The translations under genes were made by a program, and so were the position numbers. Under the pieces are notes generated by a model. It did not search any database. It was not told the DNA's origin and saw only the letters and a program-made list of their open reading frames with translations. A stretch of 64,000 nucleotides of DNA from Sinorhizobium fredii USDA 257 (GTDB lineage Bacteria > Pseudomonadota > Alphaproteobacteria > Rhizobiales > Rhizobiaceae), in contig NC_018000.1 in NCBI RefSeq assembly GCF_000265205.3, positions 1,860,001 to 1,924,000 on the forward strand, given 5' to 3'. Shown here piece after piece: positions 28,208-36,414 of this stretch. Position 1 is the stretch's first letter. Each line of letters begins with the position of its first letter.

Positions 28208-29233
28208 GTGGAGCTTCGGGTGACAGTTCAGCCTCCCAACCATTTCGAACCGACTGCAGAGTCAATCCAAGCGGCTCGGGATCGTATTGCGGAATACGCG
28301 GTGCGTACGCCGATCCTGGAGAGCCAAGAGCTGAACCGCCTGGTTGGAACACGTGTGCTTATCAAGCCGGAGAACCTGCAACGTTCCGGCTCCTTCAAGC
28401 TTCGCGGTGCCCTGAATAGGGCGTTGCAGCTTAACGCGGCGCAGCGTGATTGCGGCATTGTTACGTGGTCCTCAGGCAACCACGGATTGGCAATCTCCTT
28501 TGTAGCCAAAGAGCTTGGAATCAGAGCGACTGTTCTGATGCCTTACGACGCTCCCAAGACGAGGGTCGAGGGTGTCCGACAAAACGGTGCGACCGTCCGG
28601 CTCTACGACAAGACAAAGGAAGATCGCGAAGAAATCGACGCGCAAATCTCGGCCGGGAGCGGTGCTGTCATCGTGCCGCCCTATGACGATCCGCACGTCA
28701 TCACGGGCCAGGCGACCCTGGGTGCGGAAATCGCCCATCAAGCTGGTGAATTGGGTATGTCAATTGATGTTGCGCTATTTTCGTGTTCCGGCGGCGGGCT
28801 GGTTTCGGGTGCTGCTTGCGGCGTCCACACTCTCATGCCACGGGCGACAATCTATAGCGTTGAAGCCGCAGGTTTTGACGGGATGGCTCTTTCGCTTGCT
28901 ACCGGTGAATCACGAAAAGCGCCCGCACTTGGCACGTCGATCTGTGACGCGCTCCTGGTTCCTGCTCCAGGGAAACTGACATTTCCGATATGCCGAAAGC
29001 ATCTCGCTGGAGGGCTGTCCGTTGTCGACGACGAGGTGAAGGAGGCTATCCGCTTCGCGTATCGTGAATTGAAGCTCGTGGTCGAACCGGGGGGCGCGGT
29101 GGCTCTGGCCGCTCTGTTGGCCGGCAAGATCGATATCACAGGAAAAACCGCGGCGATCCTACTCAGCGGCGGCAATGTCGATGCTGAGAAGTTCGCTGCA
29201 TATATCACCACCTCGTCCGAAGCCGGGATATGA
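28208..29233 (+). CDS. Fold-type II PLP enzyme: threonine/serine dehydratase or racemase family
   Basis: A 341-residue relative of serine racemase, threonine dehydratase and threo-3-hydroxyaspartate dehydratase. The PLP lysine lies in SGSFKLRGAL near residue 62; SSGNHGLAISFVAKELG and the phosphate loop CSGGGLVSGA follow. No ACT domain is present, so a catabolic dehydratase or racemase is more likely than biosynthetic IlvA. The start is GTG (28208), with another in-frame GTG 12 bp later. The stop lies 1 bp before the DUF4392 gene. A broken ridA gene follows that, and RidA normally clears the enamines these enzymes release. Confidence 0.82.
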   Translation: MELRVTVQPPNHFEPTAESIQAARDRIAEYAVRTPILESQELNRLVGTRVLIKPENLQRSGSFKLRGALNRALQLNAAQRDCGIVTWSSGNHGLAISFVAKELGIRATVLMPYDAPKTRVEGVRQNGATVRLYDKTKEDREEIDAQISAGSGAVIVPPYDDPHVITGQATLGAEIAHQAGELGMSIDVALFSCSGGGLVSGAACGVHTLMPRATIYSVEAAGFDGMALSLATGESRKAPALGTSICDALLVPAPGKLTFPICRKHLAGGLSVVDDEVKEAIRFAYRELKLVVEPGGAVALAALLAGKIDITGKTAAILLSGGNVDAEKFAAYITTSSEAGI

Positions 29234-29234
29234 C

Positions 29235-30302
29235 ATGCTTGACCTACACAGCCCTAAGGGCGAAAAAATCGCGCAAACCATCGAAAATTTCATGACGCTT
29301 GATCTCACGGGCGTCGGGCTGATCGGCAGGATTTATGACGCGCTTCAAAAGCGCCAACCGGGCCCGGCTTGCATGATGGCTGCCAAACTGATTTGCGACC
29401 GGGTGCGAGACTATGGCGGCCCGATTGTCATTGCCACAGGCTTTCCCGAGGGGGCCGGTGTTCCTGAGACCGATGGCCCCGTGGGCGCCGCGCTCCTCGC
29501 CCGTGCATTCTTTCTGGGGTTGGGTGTTGAAACGGTCATCCTGACAGATGACGACTGGGTCGAAATGATGATCGGGACTTGCCGGGGGGCCGGCCTTTCT
29601 CCCCTTCCCTTCCCCGAAGACGGTGTGATCCAGTCGGTAGACTTCATTCGACCGGTCTACATTCGCAGCGTGCCGAAAGACGATGCGGGCTGCCAGGAGA
29701 TTACGAACTCTCTGCTCGATGCAACCAAACCATCCCTCGTCCTCTCGATTGAGCGCCCAGGAAAAAATGATCGTGGCCTTTATCACGGCCTCGGCGGACG
29801 GCCGCTCGACGGGCTTGTGGCCGATCTTGATCAATTTTTCCTTCGTGCGAAGTCCAAGGGCGTTCCGTTTGTTGCTATCGGCGATGGGGGAAACGAATTG
29901 GGTATGGGCGTGATCGCAGAAGAGCTCAAGTCCTTCTCACCGAAGGCTAACGACAGCGGCCACCCGGGACGGGGCGGTGTCGCAGCGGCAACAGCTGCCG
30001 ACCAACTGATCGTTTCAAACGTCTCCAATTGGGGTGCCACCGGGCTTATAGCTGCTCTTTCGGCGCTGCTTGAAAAGCCTTCGATCTTCCATGACGGCGA
30101 ACTGGAGCGCAGGTGCATAGAACAATGTGTTTCGTTCGGCGGTGTCGACGGCATGTTCATGGGGCCGGAACCGGCAGTGGACGGCATTTCCGCTACCGAG
30201 TGGGCAGGTCTTGTGACCACATTGCGCAACACGCTTGAGCGCCTCGCCGGCAGGGTCGTGGGCTGGAAAGGCGATAGCGGCGATTGGCGTCAACTGAAGT
30301 GA
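29235..30302 (+). CDS. DUF4392 protein, D-glutamate cyclase-like
   Basis: A 355-residue protein of the DUF4392/glutamate-cyclase family. Motifs include VIATGFPEGAGVPETDGP near residue 70, SIERPGKNDRGLYHG near 175 and AIGDGGNELGMG near 215. The mammalian relative DGLUCY converts D-glutamate to 5-oxo-D-proline and joins this domain to a DUF1445-like domain. Here DUF1445 is a separate gene (32168-32971), and 5-oxoprolinase genes lie at 18.9-21.3 kb. I chose the ATG at 29235, 1 bp after the preceding stop. Substrate inferred from family and context. Confidence 0.8.
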   Translation: MLDLHSPKGEKIAQTIENFMTLDLTGVGLIGRIYDALQKRQPGPACMMAAKLICDRVRDYGGPIVIATGFPEGAGVPETDGPVGAALLARAFFLGLGVETVILTDDDWVEMMIGTCRGAGLSPLPFPEDGVIQSVDFIRPVYIRSVPKDDAGCQEITNSLLDATKPSLVLSIERPGKNDRGLYHGLGGRPLDGLVADLDQFFLRAKSKGVPFVAIGDGGNELGMGVIAEELKSFSPKANDSGHPGRGGVAAATAADQLIVSNVSNWGATGLIAALSALLEKPSIFHDGELERRCIEQCVSFGGVDGMFMGPEPAVDGISATEWAGLVTTLRNTLERLAGRVVGWKGDSGDWRQLK

Positions 30303-30319
30303 AAACGGGGGTAGGTATG

Positions 30320-30743
30320 GGATCGTTGATGCGCGCTTGGCCCGTCTCGGTCTGGAGCTTCCCGAAGCAAACCCTCCTCAAGGGAACTATCTTCCCTTCG
30401 TCCAATCGGGTCGCCGGCCAGGGCCCGCGCAAGGGTGGTCAGCTAATCTATAGGGGCGTCATCGGCGGTTATTTGACCCTACGGATGGCCCGTTGAATAC
30501 ACTGGCACAGTTGTGCTCCGCCTGCAGCGGTGACGTTGATCGGGTCGTTCGGCTCGTCCGACTCGCGGGCCTAGTCCTTGCACTGATGATTTCGAAGACC
30601 AGGCAAAGGTGCTCAACGCAGCCTCAGATCTGACGTGCAATGTTCTGGGGGAGGCAGGCCGTCACGTCCGGGTTGCCTCGGGGACGCGCGCGCTTCCCTC
30701 GGGCATGGCCGTGGAAATCGAAGCTGTTGCCGAGATTCGCTAG
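30320..30743 (+). pseudogene. RidA (YjgF/L-PSP endoribonuclease-like) pseudogene
   Basis: Frame changes are needed to read DARLARLGLELPEANPPQGN then YLPFVQSGR, then DVDRVVRLVRLAGLV, then DDFEDQAKVLNAASDL and LGEAGRHVRVASGTRALPSG ending VEIEAVAEIR. Together these cover the length of a RidA-family protein. At least two frameshifts and in-frame stops interrupt it. RidA deaminates 2-aminoacrylate-type intermediates made by PLP dehydratases, so its place behind the PLP enzyme and DUF4392 is logical. Either decay or sequencing error explains the breaks. Confidence 0.7.
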
Positions 30744-31304
30744 TGAAGAGAGAGCGCTGCCAAAGGTCCGACCTAACGGGGTTGGACTAGACTTAGACTA
30801 GAAGTGCATCGGATCAACGCCGCGTCCACGGCTGAAACAGTGCCCAAACCAATAACTGAGGCCCGAGCCGACGCCCGAGGCCTCGATTACGAGCTCCGCC
30901 CCTTGCCGAAGGTGGCGAATGCGAGCGAGGCCGTCCGACTGCAGTGTCCTCGCAGGCGATATCCGCTTCTCGCCTCAGGATCGGGAGAGATCAAGCGGGG
31001 TTTAGTCTTCATCGTTCCCATAAATGCCTGGATGGTGTTGAAACTCCTGCCGCAACGGCATTGGTTTTGCTTTTGCGGAACCAATGCTGTAGGCGGCAAG
31101 GACAGCCTTCAGGGCTATTGGACGATAGCGCGCCGAGAGATCGGGAGCTTTCTCACAGCCTTTATCCATGTTGGAAGTCATCCGACGGTCCTTTAAGCTC
31201 ACTCATCCGGTAAACGATTGCTGTGGCCCGCCCGAAATTTTGACTTTCGGCCGGGCCAGGCTGTATATGAGCATCGCAATTCGTGATCCAAGCCGTACCC
31301 AGGC
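30744..31304. other. Non-coding gap between the ridA remnant and the leftward monooxygenase operon
   Basis: About 560 bp without a supported gene. Frames of ~130 codons exist but show no recognisable domain or convincing ribosome-binding site. The only structure I see is the hairpin at 31225-31257. Confidence 0.4.
31225..31257. terminator. GC-rich hairpin, possible transcription terminator
   Basis: Arms GGCCCGCCCGAAA (31225-31237) and TTTCGGCCGGGCC (31245-31257) pair with one mismatch around a 7-nt loop. It lies 48 bp past the stop of the leftward monooxygenase gene. No clear U tract follows, so it may be a weak terminator or an RNA-stabilising stem. Confidence 0.4.
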
Positions 31305-31598
31305 TCAAGAGATGCGCTTGTATTTATTGAGTGTGACCGATTGGATCCATTGGCCCGCCTTCGCACCGAATGCCTTCATTGAATCCGTGTTGTTGTGCAG
31401 GTCAAGCGACTGCTCATCCTCCCAGATCTCATAAAATACGAACTCTCCGGATCGCTCGAGCGACACGTGCAGATCGTACTGGACGAACCCCGGTTCCGTC
31501 TTTGCAAAGGAAACGAGCTCTAGCAGGGCTTCGCGGAGTTGATCCTCCTTTCCTTGATGCGCGATAACCGTTGCAACGACGACAAGTTTTTCTTTCAT
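31305..31598 (-). CDS. Antibiotic biosynthesis monooxygenase (ABM)-domain protein
   Basis: A 97-residue ferredoxin-like dimeric alpha/beta barrel protein with VVVATVIAHQGKEDQLREAL at the N terminus, EPGFVQYDLHVSLE in the middle and FYEIWEDEQSLDLHNN. This matches YgiN-type putative quinol monooxygenases. It is the last gene of a leftward series (SDR, GlcG/HbpS, DUF1445, OsmC, ABM). Substrate unknown; such proteins often detoxify or isomerise reactive carbonyl or quinone intermediates. Confidence 0.82.
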   Translation of the reverse strand: MKEKLVVVATVIAHQGKEDQLREALLELVSFAKTEPGFVQYDLHVSLERSGEFVFYEIWEDEQSLDLHNNTDSMKAFGAKAGQWIQSVTLNKYKRIS

Positions 31599-31642
31599 GT
31601 TTCACCTGTTTTTCAGAGGTTTTTAGCCGGTTAATTTCGGGG

Positions 31643-32110
31643 TCAAGCATCAGCTAACTGCGGTTGGGGCTCGATGGATACTTTTGACCGAATTGAATTT
31701 GCGATGAAGCATCCCTTGTGCGCGCGGTGATGCAATCGAGCCAAAGTCTCTCGATCTGGCTGCTTCTCCGCGCTGAAGGATACTCTGGGTCGAAGGGTGA
31801 TCGACGATACCCAGTGGAAGCCCACAGGACTTTTCGCGACGGTGCCGATTGCTTCGTCCGCATAGGTGCTGACTTTATAACCGCTAGCTTCGCAGATCGC
31901 GAGGAAGTACAGCATGTGGCAACTTGCGAGCGCAGAAACGAGCAACTGTTCTGGATCGGCCAGCTCGCTGTTGCCCAGATAATCCGGGGCTGCCGAAACA
32001 GGTATGCTTACTTTTGGGCTGATGATGGACTGATGGTCGCGGCTGTACGTGCCAGGTTGTTTGCTATGCTCAGTCGCGGTCCATTCAATGCGAGCGGTGT
32101 GTTCAGACAT
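31643..32110 (-). CDS. OsmC-family peroxiredoxin-like protein
   Basis: A 155-residue OsmC/Ohr-fold protein. The two conserved cysteines lie in ALASCHMLYFLA near residue 64 and HKGCFIANSI near residue 132. The pattern fits a thiol-dependent peroxidase acting on organic hydroperoxides. It is 44 bp upstream of the ABM gene in the same direction and 57 bp downstream of DUF1445, so the two probably protect the cell from reactive products of this operon. Confidence 0.85.
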   Translation of the reverse strand: MSEHTARIEWTATEHSKQPGTYSRDHQSIISPKVSIPVSAAPDYLGNSELADPEQLLVSALASCHMLYFLAICEASGYKVSTYADEAIGTVAKSPVGFHWVSSITLRPRVSFSAEKQPDRETLARLHHRAHKGCFIANSIRSKVSIEPQPQLADA

Positions 32111-32167
32111 GCTGTGCTCCCGATATGATTGATTTCAAGGATGGCAGGCAATTTGCCTGGAGCTTCT

Positions 32168-32971
32168 TCACCTGACGGACTGTGAGTCCGCTGACAGATC
32201 GGTGACCAGCATGAAGCCCGGCTCATGTGTGATCGCCAGATCGAGTTTCGCCTGCTGAAGCGCCAGCTGCGGCGTCACGCCACAGGCCCAGAAACCGAGC
32301 ATGTCACCCGGTTCGATGACCGGCGGATCTCCGTAATCCGGTCTGTTGATGTCTTTGATGCCAATCTCGGCGGGGTTTCCTATGTGAACCGGGGCGCCGT
32401 GGGCGAGTGGGTAACGTTCGGACAAGATGATCGCCTGGATGGTGTCGGCCGGCCGGAATGCTCGCATCGACACCACCATCGAACCGGCAAATGGCCCTGC
32501 AGGGCTGGTCGGCAGGTTCGTTGCGTACATCGGAACGTTGCGATTGGCACTGATGTGACGGATATCGATCCCGGCGCGAAGGATGGCGCTCTCGAACGAG
32601 AACGAGCAACCAAGCGCAAAGGTCACCAGATCGTCTCGCCAAATGTCAGAGAGGTTTTCTACTGTCTCCGTGTGCACGCCAGATCGGTAGACGCGATATC
32701 GTGCCACATCTGTGCGAATGTCGATCGAACCCAATTCAGGCAAGCCCGGATTCCCCGGCTTGCCAATGCCAAGCAACGGGCAACTCTTAGGATTGCGCTC
32801 GCAAAACATATGAAAGTCGGATGCATGCCGTTCAGGCAAGATCACAAGATTGGCTTGCATGAACCCCTCGGCAAACCCGGTGGTCGGGACGCGAAGGCTC
32901 CCTTGGCGGATCAATTGTCGAACTTCGGAAGCCGACATTGATGCTTTTGCTGCAACTGACTCCATTGACAT
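32168..32971 (-). CDS. DUF1445 (YcsI-like) putative hydro-lyase
   Basis: A 267-residue protein of the DUF1445 family. Typical motifs are MQANLVILPERHASDFHMFC, NPKSCPLLGIGKPG and DIRTDVARYRVYRSG. The Bacillus member ycsI is in the kip/pxp operon with 5-oxoprolinase genes, and the same domain is joined to DUF4392 in animal D-glutamate cyclase. Both partners occur in this window (18.9-21.3 kb and 29.2-30.3 kb), which suggests a D-glutamate/5-oxoproline role. The reaction of DUF1445 alone is not established. Confidence 0.85.
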   Translation of the reverse strand: MSMESVAAKASMSASEVRQLIRQGSLRVPTTGFAEGFMQANLVILPERHASDFHMFCERNPKSCPLLGIGKPGNPGLPELGSIDIRTDVARYRVYRSGVHTETVENLSDIWRDDLVTFALGCSFSFESAILRAGIDIRHISANRNVPMYATNLPTSPAGPFAGSMVVSMRAFRPADTIQAIILSERYPLAHGAPVHIGNPAEIGIKDINRPDYGDPPVIEPGDMLGFWACGVTPQLALQQAKLDLAITHEPGFMLVTDLSADSQSVR

Positions 32972-33005
32972 GCGAACCTCGTATGCAGGGAAGGACGTAT
33001 CGGAC

Positions 33006-33422
33006 TTAGTGTTGCTGTAATGCTGACACCATCACCTCAGCGATCGCTATGTCGGCATCCACCGGTCCCCCCGACGCGCCAACTCCCCCAATGACGGTCT
33101 TGCCGTCGTGGACCGGCAATCCGCCGCCGAAGACGACAAATGGCCTGCGTCCGCCGAGCGCATCAAGCCCATAGAGCGCTGCGCCTGGCTGCACTATTTC
33201 GAGCCAGTTTCCGGAAGGCGAGCGCAGGGCCAGAGCGGTATATGCCTTGCCTTGCGCAATCTCGACTGTCGAAAGTGCGGCGTCGTCCACACGCAAGAAT
33301 GCCATCAGGTTGCCGCCGGCATCAACAATCGCAAGAGAAGAAGGCTCTCCAAGCTCCCGTGCTTTCGCCGCGCCGACCTCAATGGCTTTGAGCGCTGATT
33401 CATGCGTAATCATCTTGGCCAT
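33006..33422 (-). CDS. GlcG/HbpS-family protein
   Basis: A 138-residue single-domain protein of the GlcG/HbpS (DUF336) family: AIEVGAAKARELG, SLAIVDAGGNLMAFLRVDDA, QGKAYTALALRSPS and GGLPVHDGKTVIGGVGASGG. Members bind haem or cobalamin or act as accessory proteins in glycolate and diol operons. I chose the ATG at 33422 (GAGGG box); upstream extension in the same frame runs into the neighbouring SDR and is not credible. It lies 22 bp after that SDR. Confidence 0.85.
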   Translation of the reverse strand: MAKMITHESALKAIEVGAAKARELGEPSSLAIVDAGGNLMAFLRVDDAALSTVEIAQGKAYTALALRSPSGNWLEIVQPGAALYGLDALGGRRPFVVFGGGLPVHDGKTVIGGVGASGGPVDADIAIAEVMVSALQQH

Positions 33423-33444
33423 TTTCGTACCCTCGCCGTTGACC

Positions 33445-34200
33445 TTAGTTGTAGATGCCGCCATCGACATTGATCGACTGAGCAGTGACATACGAAGCCT
33501 CATCCGAGGCGAGATAGACGAACAACGGAGCCACCTCTTGCGGCGTAGCTTGCCGCCCAAGCGGAATGACTGTCGGAACCAGGGCTTCCTGCTTGTCCCT
33601 GCCGCCAATATAGTCGATGGCCGGCTGGTTGAACGGCGTGTCGATCCATCCGGGGCAAACAGCGTTTACGCGTATTCCGTCGCGAGCCAATTCGAGGGCA
33701 AGCGTTGTGGTCAACCCGATTATGGCCGCCTTCGATGCGGAATAGGCTAGCAATCCCGGGGCGCCGCGCTTGCCGGCCAGCGACGACATCATGACAATCG
33801 AGGATTTGCCAGCCTCGCGGAGATGTTTGACGGACTCGCGCGCAAAGATGAAATTTGCACGCACGTTGATCGTGAAAACCTTGTCCCAATTGCTTGTACT
33901 AAAGTCTTCGACTTTGCCGGAGAGTTGGACGCCCGCATTCAGGCACAGTGTGTCCATCCCCTTCATCCACGCGACTGATTGAGCGATCGCGGATTTGATT
34001 TCCTCTTCCTGCGAGATATCCGCTTTGAAGAAGCGAACCCGCCCGCCAAATCGCTTTTCGACTTCGGAGCCCTTGTCCGCGTCGATGTCGACTACGGAAA
34101 CAATCGCGCCTTCCGCAACGAAGGCCTCAAGTATGGCAAGACCGATATTCGCTACGCCTCCCGTCAAGAGAACGCGCTTTCCTGACAAACGTCCGGACAT
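33445..34200 (-). CDS. SDR downstream of the a-type dehydrogenase module (SDR-A)
   Basis: A 251-residue classical SDR. LLTGGVANIG is the nucleotide loop, CLNAGVQLSG replaces NNAG, SSLAG supplies Ser, and YSASKAAIIGLT gives Tyr and Lys. It follows the a-type E2 gene with a ~70-bp gap. The b-type E2 gene is followed in the same way by a different SDR (51958-52710), so E1alpha-E1beta-E2-SDR looks like a conserved module. An alcohol/ketol dehydrogenase working with the E1/E2 complex is the natural guess. Confidence 0.85.
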   Translation of the reverse strand: MSGRLSGKRVLLTGGVANIGLAILEAFVAEGAIVSVVDIDADKGSEVEKRFGGRVRFFKADISQEEEIKSAIAQSVAWMKGMDTLCLNAGVQLSGKVEDFSTSNWDKVFTINVRANFIFARESVKHLREAGKSSIVMMSSLAGKRGAPGLLAYSASKAAIIGLTTTLALELARDGIRVNAVCPGWIDTPFNQPAIDYIGGRDKQEALVPTVIPLGRQATPQEVAPLFVYLASDEASYVTAQSINVDGGIYN

Positions 34201-34269
34201 GGATTTGCTCCCAATTAGATCACTACCGACCAGTTCACTTCACACTTCGGGCACCGGTACTACGCGTGC

Positions 34270-35388
34270 TCACCCGTGCTGGATGTTCTCCATAATGGCT
34301 TCGTTGACGGCGGAGGATGCCTCCATCTGCGGCATGTGGCCGGCGCCCGGGATGATGCGCAGCTGGACATTGCCGGGCACTTCGGCTTGCTGCGGCACCG
34401 GGACGATCCCATCGCGCTCGCCCCAGATGAGCGTCACCGGGCACGTCAACGCCTGAAGCTGGTCGCCGATCGACTGCAGCTGGCCATTGTCGTCGGCAAT
34501 CGTGTCGGCGATCGCCGACAGCGCCTCCGGCACACCCTCGAGCCGCTTGAAGCGAAGCGTTCCCTCGACCATGTCGCTGGTGATCTTCGACGGATCGGCG
34601 AACAGCCGCTCCAATACGCCGAGCAGCGGGCGGCGGCGCTCCGCCGCAACGAAGTCGACGAGGAAATCCCGGCTGATCTGGCGGCTCAGCCCGATCGGGG
34701 CGATCAGCGTCAGCGAACCGACGCGCGAGGGCCGATTGGCGGCGATCGCCGCGGCGACAGCACCGCCGAAGGAGTGGGCGATGAGGTGAAGCTTGCCGGG
34801 CGCGACCGCTTCGACCGCCGCTTCCACGGCAGAGACGATCTTCGGGAAGACATCGCCGCCCGCGATCGGCGACGACGCGCCGTGTCCGGGCAGGTCGATG
34901 GCAACCACCCGCATGTTTTCGGCGAGTGCCGACTGGTTGAACAGCCATGTCGAAAGATCGCCGCCAAACCCGTGCAGCAGCACCACCGTCTCGTCGCCCT
35001 GCGGTCCAGCTTCGAGAACGTTGACGGCACCCCCATCAACAGCGATCGTTCGCGGCACGGGGACGCCGCCGTCGCCTTCGTCGCCTGCACCAAGCCGGTC
35101 GGCATAGCTTGCGATGAAGGCGTCGATCTCTTCCGACGTCGCCGCCGCCTCGGCGATCACCCCGGCCAGGGCACCGACCGGCGCCGTCGTTCCCTCTTTG
35201 AGGACGATGCGTCTCAGCGTTCCGGTGGCGGCGGCTTCGACGACATTGGTGACCTTGGTGGTTTCGATCTCCAGGATTTCCTGACCGCGCGTGACATGCT
35301 CGCCCTCGCCGACCATCCACTGGGTGATCTTGCCCTCGGTCATCGTCATTCCCCATTTGGGAACGGTGACTGCCTCGATTGACGACAT
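34270..35388 (-). CDS. Acetoin dehydrogenase-type E2: lipoyl domain plus alpha/beta hydrolase (AcoC-like), copy 1
   Basis: A 372-residue protein. Residues ~1-80 are a lipoyl domain with the lipoylation site in IETTKVTN (Lys near 44). A short linker leads to an alpha/beta hydrolase domain with VVLLHGFGGD, nucleophile AHSFGGA, acid IWGERDGIV and His in GAGHMPQ. This is the architecture of AcoC, the acetoin dehydrogenase acyltransferase. The last residues read ENIQHG, unlike copies 2 and 3 (ENIQRSSGI), because the repeat boundary falls here. It starts 6 bp after E1 beta. No E3 gene is nearby. Confidence 0.88.
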   Translation of the reverse strand: MSSIEAVTVPKWGMTMTEGKITQWMVGEGEHVTRGQEILEIETTKVTNVVEAAATGTLRRIVLKEGTTAPVGALAGVIAEAAATSEEIDAFIASYADRLGAGDEGDGGVPVPRTIAVDGGAVNVLEAGPQGDETVVLLHGFGGDLSTWLFNQSALAENMRVVAIDLPGHGASSPIAGGDVFPKIVSAVEAAVEAVAPGKLHLIAHSFGGAVAAAIAANRPSRVGSLTLIAPIGLSRQISRDFLVDFVAAERRRPLLGVLERLFADPSKITSDMVEGTLRFKRLEGVPEALSAIADTIADDNGQLQSIGDQLQALTCPVTLIWGERDGIVPVPQQAEVPGNVQLRIIPGAGHMPQMEASSAVNEAIMENIQHG

Positions 35389-35394
35389 CGTGGT

Positions 35395-36402
35395 CTACCT
35401 CTTGATAATGGAGGTCGCGGCCTTCACCACGGCATCGGCCGACGGGATATAGGCGTCCTCGAGATTGGGGGCGTAGGGAACCGGCGCATGCGGCGCCGTC
35501 ACCAGCTTGATCGGCGCCTTCAGCGCATCGAAGCATTTGTCGGCAAGCAGCGCCGAGATATCGGTGGCGACACTGCAGCGCGGATTGGCTTCGTCGACGA
35601 TGACGACACGCCCGATCGTCTCGGTGAACTCCAGCAGCGTGTCTTCGTCGAGCGGCGAGGTGGTGCGCGGGTCGATGATGCAGGCGGAGATGCCCTCGGC
35701 CGCCAGCTTGCGGGCGGCCTCTTCGGCGACCTGGACCATGCGGCCGATGGCGATGATCAGCACGTCCTTGCCGTCACGCGCCACCCGCGCCTCGCCGAAG
35801 GGGATCGTGTAGGCGCCGTCAGGCACTTCCCCCACCGTGTCATAGAGCATCTTGTGCTCGAGGAAGATCACCGGATCGTCGTCGCGGATCGCCTGCAGCA
35901 ACAGGCCTTTGGCGTCATAGGGGGTCGACGGTATGACCACCTTGAGACCGGGAATGTGGGTGAAGATCGGATAGAGCGCCTGGGTGTGCTGCGACCCGGA
36001 GCGGCTGCCGGCGCCATAGGTGGCGCGGATGACGAGCGGCGTCTTGGCGCGGCCGCCGAACATGAAGCGGAACTTCGCCGCCTGGTTCATGATCTGATCG
36101 AGGCAGACGCCGGCGAAATCGACGAACATGATTTCCGCGATCGGGCGCAGGCCGGTCAGCGCTGCCCCCGCCGCCGCGCCGATGAACGCCGCCTCGCTGA
36201 TCGGCGTGTCGCGAATGCGCTCCGGCCCGAAGGCGTCGAGCAGCCCGCGGGTGACGCCAAACGGACCACCCCAGGCATCCTTCACCCCATTGGCGCCGGC
36301 GCCGCCGGTCAGATCCTCGCCCATCATGATGACGCGCGGGTCGCGGCCCATCTCGAAGTGAAGGGCTTCGTTCAGGGCCTGCCGAAATGATTTCTGTGCC
36401 AT
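35395..36402 (-). CDS. TPP-dependent dehydrogenase E1 beta (AcoB-like), copy 1
   Basis: A 335-residue transketolase-like beta subunit: RQALNEALHFEMGRDPRVIM and GEDLTGG at the N terminus, GAAAGAALTGLRPIAEIMF near residue 75, and the C-terminal transketolase domain with IDPRTTSPLDEDTLLE. It pairs with E1 alpha to decarboxylate or cleave a 2-oxo acid, ketol or diketone and reductively acylate the lipoyl E2. All three copies in the window encode the same protein. It starts 12 bp after E1 alpha. Confidence 0.9.
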   Translation of the reverse strand: MAQKSFRQALNEALHFEMGRDPRVIMMGEDLTGGAGANGVKDAWGGPFGVTRGLLDAFGPERIRDTPISEAAFIGAAAGAALTGLRPIAEIMFVDFAGVCLDQIMNQAAKFRFMFGGRAKTPLVIRATYGAGSRSGSQHTQALYPIFTHIPGLKVVIPSTPYDAKGLLLQAIRDDDPVIFLEHKMLYDTVGEVPDGAYTIPFGEARVARDGKDVLIIAIGRMVQVAEEAARKLAAEGISACIIDPRTTSPLDEDTLLEFTETIGRVVIVDEANPRCSVATDISALLADKCFDALKAPIKLVTAPHAPVPYAPNLEDAYIPSADAVVKAATSIIKR

Positions 36403-36414
36403 CGTCGCGGCTCC

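Noticed and set aside
30804..31196. 130-codon + strand frame after the ridA remnant
   Set aside because: No domain, no clear ribosome-binding site, unusual composition. Treated as non-coding.
34276..36390. Long + strand frames opposite E2 and E1 beta, recurring in all repeat copies
   Set aside because: They recur only because the repeat recurs, and have no domain signature.
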